From Anaerolineae bacterium (GTDB taxonomy: Bacteria > Chloroflexota > Anaerolineae > Aggregatilineales > Phototrophicaceae), in assembly GCA_019912905.1 (NCBI GenBank), contig JAIOHO010000702.1, positions 1 to 9,436 of the forward strand: a stretch of 9,436 bases of DNA. The letters are read 5' to 3'. Positions within the stretch are counted from its first letter, which is position 1. The number at the start of each line of letters is the position of its first letter. The position numbers and the translations under genes were made by a program. The notes beneath the pieces are model-generated. The model did no database searches. It saw nothing but the letters and a program-made list of their open reading frames with translations, and was not told the DNA's origin. Positions 1 to 5,791 of the stretch are shown here, in pieces.

Positions 1-560
1 CGCGCGCGGCGATTGGAGCCGTGTTTGTTGCTGCTGTAGTGATCGTGGGATTCATCGTCGTGGCATTTCGCCAGGTGCCAAATGCGTTCCGCTACGGCAT
101 GTGCGCGGTAGCCGCCATGTTCCACGATGTGCTCGTCGTCAGCAGTGTGATGTCGCTGACAGGGCTGCTGTTTGGATGGGAGGCCGATGCGCTGTTTCTG
201 ACGGCTTTGCTCACGATTGTGGGTTTCTCCATTCAGGACACCATTGTCCTGTTCGACCGTATTCGCGAGAATATCCCTAAGTACCTGGGCGAGCCGTATG
301 AAACCATCGTGAACCGCAGTATTCTGGAAAGCATTCACCGGTCACTGGCGACTCAGCTCAATGCGTTTTTCATCATGGCGGCGATCCTGCTCTTTGGGGG
401 CGAATCCATCAAGCAGTTCATCTTCATCCTGTTCGCCGGTATGCTGTCGGGCACGTACTCGTCCATTTTTACGGCTGTACCACTGCTGGTGGCCTGGGAA
501 AAAGGCGAGATTCCCTTCCTGAAGTCGGGCCACCTGCGTGCCGCCAACGCCGATGCCTGA
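1..560 (+). CDS. secF: Protein translocase subunit SecF, 3' portion (5' end outside window)
   Basis: SecF is the inner-membrane partner of SecD in the Sec translocon accessory complex, which uses the proton motive force to help pull exported proteins across the membrane. The reading frame is open from the window edge (first full codon at base 3), so the N-terminus, TM1 and the large extracytoplasmic domain are missing. About 185 residues are visible and contain five hydrophobic segments matching SecF TM2-TM6. The family signature is clear: an HDV motif in the helix after the FR.x-type loop, then the segment L-L-T-I-V-G-F-S-I-Q-D-T-I-V-L-F-D-R-I-R-E-N. Most family members read G-Y-S-I-N-D at that site, so Tyr-to-Phe and Asn-to-Gln are small departures. 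The C-terminus is short and hydrophilic. secD would be expected just upstream. The next gene starts 7 nt after the stop, suggesting cotranscription. Identity is very likely. Confidence 0.93.
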   Translation, partial: RAAIGAVFVAAVVIVGFIVVAFRQVPNAFRYGMCAVAAMFHDVLVVSSVMSLTGLLFGWEADALFLTALLTIVGFSIQDTIVLFDRIRENIPKYLGEPYETIVNRSILESIHRSLATQLNAFFIMAAILLFGGESIKQFIFILFAGMLSGTYSSIFTAVPLLVAWEKGEIPFLKSGHLRAANADA

Positions 561-567
561 TGGCGTG

Positions 568-1515
568 ATGCGCGCGCTGGTGTGGGATGGTGATTTGCGG
601 TTGGACACCCACATAGCGGTGCCGGAGCTTTCGAGCGATCAGGCCCTGCTGAAGATACGACGTGCAGGCATTTGCAACACCGATCTCGAATTGGTCAGGG
701 GGATGTACCAATTTTCTGGCATTCTCGGCCATGAGTTTGTTGCTGAAGTCGTGGCTGGCCCGGCGGCACTCGTTGGCAAGCGTGTCGTTGGCGAGATCAA
801 CGTCGCCTGTGGACAGTGCGATTTTTGTCAGGCTGGCATCCCCAGTCAGTGTCGTGATCGCGCGACAGTCGGCATCCGTGACCATCCCGGCGCTTTTGCC
901 GATTATCTGGCACTGGCTGTGCGCAACCTGCATGTCGTGCCGAACTCGGTCGTCGATGAGGCTGCGGTTTTCACCGAGCCTTTGGCGGCAGCGCTGCAAG
1001 TGCTGGAAACCATCCACGTATCCCCCCATGATCAGGTGGTCGTCCTGGGCCTGGGGAAACTGGGGATGCTCGTGGCCCAGGTTCTGAAGCTGACCGGGGC
1101 ATCCGTGGTGGGTGTTGTTCGGCATCAGAAACAGGCTGATCTGCTGGCAAAGTGGTTGATCCCGGCGGTGGAACTGGCCGCCGTCGAGCCGGAACAAGCC
1201 TCCGTGGTGGTCGATTGCAGCGGCACCGGGCAGGGATTCGCCGACGCGATGCGACTGGTGCGATCCAGGGGCACCATAGTCCTCAAAAGCACATACCAGC
1301 AGGCATTTCCCGTTGATCTTACTCAGGTAGCCGTCCGCGAAATCCGTGTGATGGGCAGTCGCTGCGGCCCGTTCGCGGCGGCCCTCCGACTTCTGGAGCA
1401 GGGACTCGTCGATGTCGAAGCGCTGATCGAGGCACGTTATTCGCTGGATCAAGCCAGGGAAGCATTCGACAAAGCCGGACAACCCGGCGCGCTTAAAGTG
1501 CTTCTGGAAACCTAA
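568..1515 (+). CDS. Zinc-dependent medium-chain alcohol dehydrogenase family protein
   Basis: A 315-residue member of the MDR/zinc alcohol dehydrogenase superfamily, a cytoplasmic NAD(P)-dependent oxidoreductase; the substrate cannot be read from sequence. Catalytic-zinc ligands are at Cys36 (G-I-C-N-T-D), His55-Glu56 (G-H-E) and Glu137 (T-E-P-L). The structural-zinc lobe has Cys81, Cys84, Cys87 and Cys95 with the usual C-x2-C-x2-C-x7-C spacing. The Rossmann glycine motif is G-L-G-K-L-G at 161-166. The end of the following strand reads G-V-V-R-H-Q with no acidic residue, which hints at NADP rather than NAD (inference). It is somewhat shorter than the common 340-350 residues. ATG 568 is chosen because M-R-A-L-V-W-D-G is the usual family N-terminus. 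ATG 553 and GTG 538 are also in frame but would overlap secF, and no strong ribosome site decides between them. The TAA stop interlocks with the stop of the convergent kinase gene. Confidence 0.88.
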   Translation: MRALVWDGDLRLDTHIAVPELSSDQALLKIRRAGICNTDLELVRGMYQFSGILGHEFVAEVVAGPAALVGKRVVGEINVACGQCDFCQAGIPSQCRDRATVGIRDHPGAFADYLALAVRNLHVVPNSVVDEAAVFTEPLAAALQVLETIHVSPHDQVVVLGLGKLGMLVAQVLKLTGASVVGVVRHQKQADLLAKWLIPAVELAAVEPEQASVVVDCSGTGQGFADAMRLVRSRGTIVLKSTYQQAFPVDLTQVAVREIRVMGSRCGPFAAALRLLEQGLVDVEALIEARYSLDQAREAFDKAGQPGALKVLLET

Positions 1516-2720
1516 GCGCAGGGGAGGGTGATATAGAAGGTCGAGCCGACATTCCGTTCGCTTTCGAGCCAGATTTTGCCCCCGTGCGCTTCGATGATAT
1601 GGCGGGCAATCGCCAGCCCCAGACCCGTACCGTGCGCATAACCCTCGGAATCAGCGACCCGGAAAAATTTCTGAAACATATTCTTCTGATGTTCGACAGA
1701 AATGCCCAGTCCGGTATCTGTGACGGACAGTTCCACATAGGGTTTGTCATTCACTGAGGTGACGACGGCCCCGATGGTGATGTCCCCTTGCTCACGATTG
1801 TACTTGATGGCATTCGTCAGCAGGTTGAGAATGACCTGCTTGACCTTCGCCCGATCCCCTTTCACCTCGACGTCTACTTCAGCGGTCGCAATCGACACCT
1901 CTTTGTCGGCGGCCTGATGTTCGACGATTTCGACGCATTCATCAATGAGCTTGCCGAGGTCGAACGGCGTGACGTTGAGATGCGTCCGACCAGATTCGAG
2001 GCGCGCGAGATCCAGAAATTCGCTGGTCATGCGGATGAGCCGGTCCGTTTCGCCGCGCATGGTCATGATGGTATCCTCCCGGCGATCTTCGGGCAGATCG
2101 GGCCGCAGGAGAAGCGAGGTGCTGGCTTTAAGGGCCACCAGCGGGGTGCGCAGTTCGTGGACCATCTCGGCGATAAAGTCACTTTGCTGAAACAAGCGCG
2201 CGTTTTCGATGGCGATGGCGGCCTGGCTCGCCAGCGTCATGAGGGTTTTGATGTCCTGCTCGTCAAACACCTGCCCATGCCGCTTATTGAGCGCTTCCAG
2301 CACTCCGATTACTTTGTCGTGGGCGCGCATGGGTACGCCCAGTAGATTGCGTGTTTTCAGGTCGACGGTATCTGCAACCTGACCGAAATAGCTTGGTTCT
2401 TTGGTGACATCCTCAATCACACGCGGTTCGCCATGCTTGAATATCCAGCCTGCAATGCTGCCCTCGATGGGAATCACAATCGATTCCGTCTGGTCAGGAT
2501 TCAGATTGCTGGTGACCTCGAAGCGCAGCGCATTCGCCTGCGAATCATACAGGAGGATGGAGGATGCCTCCGTGTCGGTCAACTGCTCGGCTCCGGCTGT
2601 GATTTTCCCCAGCAGTTCGCCAAGGTCAAGTGTGGAAGTCAGCTGCTGACTGATTTCAATCAGGTACTCATAATGCGCCAGGAGATCACGACCGGTGGTA
2701 AGGGTGTCTTTGTCGCTCAT
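1512..2720 (-). CDS. Soluble GAF-domain sensor histidine kinase
   Basis: A 402-residue cytoplasmic histidine kinase without transmembrane segments. A short N-terminal helix (about 12-30) leads into a GAF domain (about 31-175) likely to sense a small ligand or protein state. Next comes a HisKA dimerisation domain with the phosphoacceptor His188 in H-E-L-R-T-P-L, then an HATPase_c domain. ATP-site motifs are the N-box around Asn299-Asn303 (N-L-L-T-N-A-I-K-Y), G1 at 335-340 (D-T-G-L-G-I), an F-box near 349-354, and G2 at 364-369 (G-T-G-L-G-L). All motifs needed for autophosphorylation are present. ATG 2720 has GAGG at 2728-2731, 7 nt upstream. It lies 192 nt downstream of a REC-ATPase gene on the same strand, its probable partner. 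The gap is long enough for a separate promoter. The ligand is unknown. Confidence 0.93.
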   Translation of the reverse strand: MSDKDTLTTGRDLLAHYEYLIEISQQLTSTLDLGELLGKITAGAEQLTDTEASSILLYDSQANALRFEVTSNLNPDQTESIVIPIEGSIAGWIFKHGEPRVIEDVTKEPSYFGQVADTVDLKTRNLLGVPMRAHDKVIGVLEALNKRHGQVFDEQDIKTLMTLASQAAIAIENARLFQQSDFIAEMVHELRTPLVALKASTSLLLRPDLPEDRREDTIMTMRGETDRLIRMTSEFLDLARLESGRTHLNVTPFDLGKLIDECVEIVEHQAADKEVSIATAEVDVEVKGDRAKVKQVILNLLTNAIKYNREQGDITIGAVVTSVNDKPYVELSVTDTGLGISVEHQKNMFQKFFRVADSEGYAHGTGLGLAIARHIIEAHGGKIWLESERNVGSTFYITLPCA

Positions 2721-2778
2721 ACCGTGACCTCGTGCCGATAGTGAGGAGGCGATGCGACTTTCTCGGCGTGAGCAGGGG

Positions 2779-2810
2779 ACAATCGTAAATTACTGGCTGG
2801 CACAATCGTA
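2779..2810. repeat. 9-bp direct repeat upstream of the GAF kinase gene
   Basis: ACAATCGTA occurs exactly at 2779-2787 and again at 2802-2810, a 23-bp period close to two helical turns. A weaker third match (ACAATAACGA) lies at 2821-2830. The repeats sit 59-90 bp upstream of the kinase start, in the 192-nt gap (2721-2912) after the REC-ATPase gene, where a kinase promoter or operator would be expected. No convincing -35/-10 pair was found there. The gap also holds the palindrome TATCGATA just left of 2880. A binding-site role is inference. Confidence 0.3.
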
Positions 2811-2912
2811 CCCGAATCAGACAATAACGATGCATTCCGGTCGAGAGGCTTCATTGCGCTCGATTCTATCGATAAGGAGCTATTCATGGGTGGACATCGG
2901 TCTGCGGACTGC

Positions 2913-4076
2913 TCATGTCATCAACTGGCTGCTTGCCATGGCGCGGATGCGAATGTTCAGATCTTCGGATAATTTCGTGATCTGATTGGACACGATCGCA
3001 TTGGGTTGGAGCATGACCATCGGCATTGCTGCTCGTGCCGCCTGAGAAGCCAGATCGCGGGCGTCTGAGATGATCGCCCTCAATTCTCGACCGAGAAACT
3101 GTTCGACCTCGTTCCACGGGATCTGAGCGGAGCTATGGACATGATTGATGATGACGACGTGGATGCGGCCCGCGCCTGTACCCGTTCCTTCCAGCTCACG
3201 CAGCAGTTCGCGGGCCATGATCAGGCTGATCTGGATGGGGTCCAGGACGAGCACCAATTGATCCATCTCAAGCTGGAGGCGATTCAAGAGGGCATTATAC
3301 CCGCAGCCAAGATCGAACACCGCGGGCTGCCCGAGCGCGCGCATGCTGTTGGCGACGGCGACCGCGGACTCTAACGGATATTTGATTAAGGCCTCGCGTG
3401 GGGTTGCCGATGAAAACAGCCCGCGCAAACCGCTGTTGTGCGAAGCAAGTTCATGTTCGATGGTCGCTGGTTGAATCTCGGCAGTTGGTTTGCCAAGGAT
3501 CGTCGCCATGCCTGCTGCCTGATCCAGTCCGAGCATGAGGCCCATACTGCCCAGGCCAAGCCGAAAATCAGCCAGCACAGGATTTTCGCCTGCCATCAGC
3601 AGCGAGGCCGCTGTATTCAGCGCGAGCGTAGTCGTGCCGACTCCGCCCTTTACCCCGACGAAACCTACGGTGATTCCTTTGGGGGGAGTGGGGCGGCGCT
3701 GGTTGGCGCTGCGCGCGAGAATGGCTTTGACACGTGACGCCAGTTCCGCCGGGTGGGTCGGCTTGGTCAGATAGTCGTCAGCACCCGCCTCAAACCCGGC
3801 CACTTTGTCATCCACCAGCGTTTTTGCCGTAAACATAATAATCGGTATCGCGCGTGTAGACGGATTAGCCCGCAAGCGGCGGCAGACTTCATAGCCGTCC
3901 ATATCCGGCATCATGACATCCAGAATGATCATATCGGGATGATCCGATGCGGCTTTGGTGAGTGCCTGAGCACCGGCATTCGCAGCAAAAACCTCATAGC
4001 CGTGGCGCTGAAGCATCAGGCCGATGAGTTTCAGGCTGTCAATATCGTCGTCGACTATGAGAATTCTTTCGGACAT
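2913..4076 (-). CDS. Response regulator receiver domain fused to CpaE/TadZ-like MinD-family ATPase
   Basis: A 387-residue fusion. Residues 1-122 form a complete receiver domain: acidic cluster Asp9-Asp11, phosphoacceptor Asp53 (I-L-D-V-M-M-P), Thr83 and Lys105 (L-T-K-P). A short basic/proline linker (125-133) follows. Residues 135-387 are a MinD/ParA-superfamily ATPase of CpaE/TadZ type with P-loop G-V-K-G-G-V-G-T-T-T at 141-150, an A-D-F-R-L-G segment (168-173) and a degenerate Walker B at F-D-L-G (253-256). The superfamily signature Lys143 is kept, but the second P-loop lysine (normally G-K-T) is Thr148, as in many CpaE/TadZ proteins. CpaE/TadZ proteins place Flp/Tad pilus machinery at the cell pole; receiver-type N-termini are common in that family. 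No other tad genes are visible here, so the target is unknown. ATG 4076 has a G-rich stretch (GGCGGGG) just upstream. It is probably the partner of the kinase downstream. Confidence 0.9.
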   Translation of the reverse strand: MSERILIVDDDIDSLKLIGLMLQRHGYEVFAANAGAQALTKAASDHPDMIILDVMMPDMDGYEVCRRLRANPSTRAIPIIMFTAKTLVDDKVAGFEAGADDYLTKPTHPAELASRVKAILARSANQRRPTPPKGITVGFVGVKGGVGTTTLALNTAASLLMAGENPVLADFRLGLGSMGLMLGLDQAAGMATILGKPTAEIQPATIEHELASHNSGLRGLFSSATPREALIKYPLESAVAVANSMRALGQPAVFDLGCGYNALLNRLQLEMDQLVLVLDPIQISLIMARELLRELEGTGTGAGRIHVVIINHVHSSAQIPWNEVEQFLGRELRAIISDARDLASQAARAAMPMVMLQPNAIVSNQITKLSEDLNIRIRAMASSQLMT

Positions 4077-4113
4077 TGCCCCGCCAGGTGGAGTTTCAAA
4101 GGGTCATTTTCGA

Positions 4114-4142
4114 AGTCTAGCACGAAAGAAAAGGCACTGCAA
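4114..4142 (-). promoter_or_regulatory. Candidate proximal promoter of the REC-ATPase gene
   Basis: On the minus strand TTGCAG (4137-4142) and TAGACT (4114-4119) are separated by exactly 17 nt. The -10 box matches the sigma70 consensus at 4 of 6 positions and the -35 box at TTG only. It would start transcription near 4107, leaving a leader of about 30 nt. It is weaker than the distal candidate at 4204-4232, and both could be used. Confidence 0.35.
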
Positions 4143-4203
4143 CCGAAGCAAAATTAAGGATGTTTTACAGGTCTCGTTTAGCTTCACCCGGAGCGCCTAT
4201 TTG

Positions 4204-4232
4204 ATTCTAGTAAATGCCCTTGTGTTTCGCAA
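4204..4232 (-). promoter_or_regulatory. Candidate distal promoter of the REC-ATPase gene
   Basis: On the minus strand TTGCGA (4227-4232) and TAGAAT (4204-4209) have an ideal 17-nt spacer, with 4/6 and 5/6 matches to the sigma70 consensus. Predicted transcription starts near 4197, giving a leader of about 120 nt. The -35 box lies inside the near-palindrome TTCGC-aa-GCGAA (4226-4237), which could be an operator. Its -35 is only 39 bp from the -35 of a divergent plus-strand candidate. Confidence 0.45.
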
Positions 4233-4271
4233 GCGAATCGTGGCTCTCCTTGCCTGCTGCTGCCTGGCTGC

Positions 4272-4299
4272 TTGACTGTTGTACGACTCACTCTATGCT
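4272..4299 (+). promoter_or_regulatory. Candidate distal promoter of the LysM gene pair
   Basis: TTGACT (4272-4277) and TATGCT (4294-4299) are separated by 16 nt, matching the sigma70 consensus at 5/6 and 4/6 positions. Transcription would start near 4306, about 140 nt before the TTG start codon and immediately before the palindrome TCACGTGA (4308-4315), which is well placed to act as a repressor site (inference). Confidence 0.4.
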
Positions 4300-4406
4300 C
4301 GCAGGGGTCACGTGATGTGCGTAAAGTACCCGGTAAATGGGCTAAAAGGTAACGCTGTGGGCCGGTGCTGTCGTCGTTCGACCCTCGCGCTTCAATCCCA
4401 AGCGAG

Positions 4407-4412
4407 TATAAT
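4407..4412 (+). promoter_or_regulatory. Perfect -10 hexamer close to the first LysM gene
   Basis: TATAAT lies 36 nt before the start codon and would give a leader of about 30 nt. No good -35 box is found 16-18 nt upstream, and there is no extended -10 TG. It may therefore need an activator or be fortuitous. Confidence 0.4.
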
Positions 4413-4434
4413 GTTGAACTCTTGACGGCAAAAT

Positions 4435-4441
4435 GGTGAGG
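4435..4441 (+). promoter_or_regulatory. Ribosome binding site that supports a TTG start
   Basis: GGTGAGG ends 7 nt before the TTG at 4449. An in-frame TGA at 4437-4439, inside this same site, excludes any start further upstream. The next in-frame ATG codes for residue 73, inside the membrane helix. TTG 4449 is therefore the only start that keeps the zinc ribbon. Confidence 0.7.
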
Positions 4442-4448
4442 TTCTGGA

Positions 4449-5789
4449 TTGCGGCATAAGGTTTGCCCCATCTGCGGTACTCCGGCGCATGAGCGCGCAA
4501 GCGCGTGTCGGAACTGCGGTGCCAGTCTTGAACATATCGAGCCGACTGAACGCTATGCGGAATCGAATCCATCGGCTTCGCCAGACTATGATTTCCATTA
4601 TGGAGAGACGGATCTGGTCGAGCGAAACCTGCGATGGAAAGGGGCGACTTATGTGTTGGCAGGGATGCTGGTGCTGGCGGCAGTGCTGTGCGCCGGCGTG
4701 GGACTGCTGAGTGTGACCCGGTTGGTGTCTTTTTTCGGGAATTCCCCGGATTCCATCGTGAGCCAGACGCCCTCCGATGCGGCGGCGGACGAGGTGACTC
4801 TGGTGACGAACACCCCGCGCCCGACATTATTTTTGCCGACAGTGACGGCGGATGCGCCACCGACGCGGACGCTCACCCCATCCCCGGCTCCGACCGAAAC
4901 CCCAGGACCCTGTATGCAGAAGGTACAACCGGGCGACAGCCTGATTGCGCTGGTGTCTCGCTGTGGGCATCGCGATCTGGACGTAATCGACCTTGTGCTG
5001 GAGATCAACCACCTGGATGCGCCGGATGTGATTCAAGTTGGGCAGACGATCGAAATTCCCTGGCCGACGGCGACGCCTAATCCTGACGAAGAAGCGACCG
5101 CGACCCCGCAGGAAGCCACCGGTTCCAACCCACTGGTCGCGCTGGTTCCCGAAGACGGCAACACGGTGGTGGTCTTCAGCCAGCCGACTCCGACCTTACA
5201 GCCGGGTGTGGCCTGGCATCAGGTCGCCCAGGGCGAAAATATCATTTCCATTGCTTTCAACTATGGGGCTGATCTCAAGATTCTGTCTGAACTGAACCCG
5301 GAAGTCACATTCTCCCAGTGCGATTTCGGAAAATTCAGCGGTGGGCCTTCCTGTTTGGTGAATATCTTCGAAGGCCAGCAGATCCGGGTCCCGGCACCGA
5401 CGCCGACCCCGACTCTATCTCCAACGCCTTCCGGCAGCGAGACTCCCACCCCAAGTGCGACTCCGACATTTAATGCGCCGAGTTCACTGAGTCCGGGCGA
5501 TCGCGCCCTGTTCCAGCGCGGCGAGTTGATTACCCTGCGCTGGGTGGCATCCGGCAGCCTGGGCGCGGGTCAGGTGTATCGCGTATCCGTTGAAGATGTC
5601 ACCAGCAACCGGCGTTATTTCGAAGATACGACGGACCTGTTTTTAATCGTGCCGGAAGCCTGGCAGGGGCGCGACAGCCGCCGTCACGAATATCAGTGGA
5701 CCGTGAGTGTGATTGACAGTGATAACCCCGGAAATCCCTATTTCTCAACGGAGCCGCGGATATTTGTATGGGAAGCAGGGGAGGGCTAG
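4449..5789 (+). CDS. Membrane-anchored double-LysM protein with N-terminal cytoplasmic zinc ribbon
   Basis: A 446-residue protein, function not known. An N-terminal zinc ribbon has Cys6/Cys9 and Cys20/Cys23 (C-x2-C-x10-C-x2-C). An acidic spacer and a basic patch (R59..R62..K64) precede one transmembrane helix at about 67-89. The positive charges before the helix predict ribbon inside, remainder outside. The outer part has a Thr/Pro-rich linker (about 107-152), LysM 1 (about 157-205) and a second linker. LysM 2 follows (about 257-315, with Cys291 and Cys302 in an insertion), then a Thr/Pro linker and a C-terminal beta-rich, Ig/FnIII-like domain of about 100 residues. LysM modules usually bind peptidoglycan or related N-acetylglucosamine polymers, so wall anchoring is likely. 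Cys155 and Cys172 bracket the start of LysM 1 and may pair. The start is TTG with a good ribosome site. It is a paralogue of the next gene and forms an operon with it. Confidence 0.85.
   Translation: MRHKVCPICGTPAHERASACRNCGASLEHIEPTERYAESNPSASPDYDFHYGETDLVERNLRWKGATYVLAGMLVLAAVLCAGVGLLSVTRLVSFFGNSPDSIVSQTPSDAAADEVTLVTNTPRPTLFLPTVTADAPPTRTLTPSPAPTETPGPCMQKVQPGDSLIALVSRCGHRDLDVIDLVLEINHLDAPDVIQVGQTIEIPWPTATPNPDEEATATPQEATGSNPLVALVPEDGNTVVVFSQPTPTLQPGVAWHQVAQGENIISIAFNYGADLKILSELNPEVTFSQCDFGKFSGGPSCLVNIFEGQQIRVPAPTPTPTLSPTPSGSETPTPSATPTFNAPSSLSPGDRALFQRGELITLRWVASGSLGAGQVYRVSVEDVTSNRRYFEDTTDLFLIVPEAWQGRDSRRHEYQWTVSVIDSDNPGNPYFSTEPRIFVWEAGEG
5400..5453 (+). repeat. Conserved linker-coding segment, copy 1
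   Basis: These 18 codons (residues 318-335, T-P-T-P-T-L-S-P-T-P-S-G-S-E-T-P-T-P) encode exactly the same peptide as 6524-6577 in the downstream paralogue, although 9 of the 18 codons differ synonymously. It links LysM 2 to the C-terminal domain in both proteins. Confidence 0.8.
5777..5785 (+). promoter_or_regulatory. Ribosome binding site inside the end of the first LysM gene
   Basis: AGGGGAGGG contains GGAG at 5780-5783, 8 nt before ATG 5792. It lies within the last codons of the upstream gene, so translation of the two genes is probably coupled. It decides the start of the lipoprotein gene at 5792 rather than the in-frame ATG at 5768, which would put eight extra residues ahead of the signal peptide. 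Confidence 0.75.
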
Positions 5790-5791
5790 AC

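Larger units (their letters stand above)
4077..4448. other. Divergent intergenic region between the REC-ATPase and LysM genes
   Basis: These 372 bases hold no convincing gene: short open frames crossing them lack ribosome sites and family motifs. The region separates two divergently transcribed gene pairs and contains promoter-like elements in both directions, listed separately. Other visible structure: a near-palindrome TTCGC-aa-GCGAA at 4226-4237 that overlaps a minus-strand -35 box, a palindrome TCACGTGA at 4308-4315 just downstream of a predicted plus-strand start site, and a CTG/CCTG-rich low-complexity run around 4250-4272. No tRNA fold, riboswitch or terminator was recognised. Confidence 0.75.

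Noticed and set aside
469..1482. 337-codon open frame on the minus strand opposite the dehydrogenase
   Set aside because: It is longer than the sense gene but rich in His/Gln/Arg with no recognisable domain, has no supporting family motif, and lies opposite a dehydrogenase with all zinc and nucleotide motifs intact. It is a shadow of codon bias.
1788..2345. 185-codon plus-strand open frame opposite the GAF kinase
   Set aside because: It is antisense to complete GAF, HisKA and HATPase motifs; no ribosome site or domain of its own.
2752..2985. 77-codon plus-strand open frame in the kinase/REC gap
   Set aside because: Basic and Ser-rich composition, no clear function, overlaps the 3' end of the REC-ATPase gene in antisense. 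The upstream GAGGAGG-like bases at 2743-2749 are close to its start, but nothing else supports it.
4365..4400. TTCGA-containing segment resembling a tRNA T-arm
   Set aside because: No acceptor, D-arm or anticodon arm can be built from the upstream bases, and no CCA end follows.
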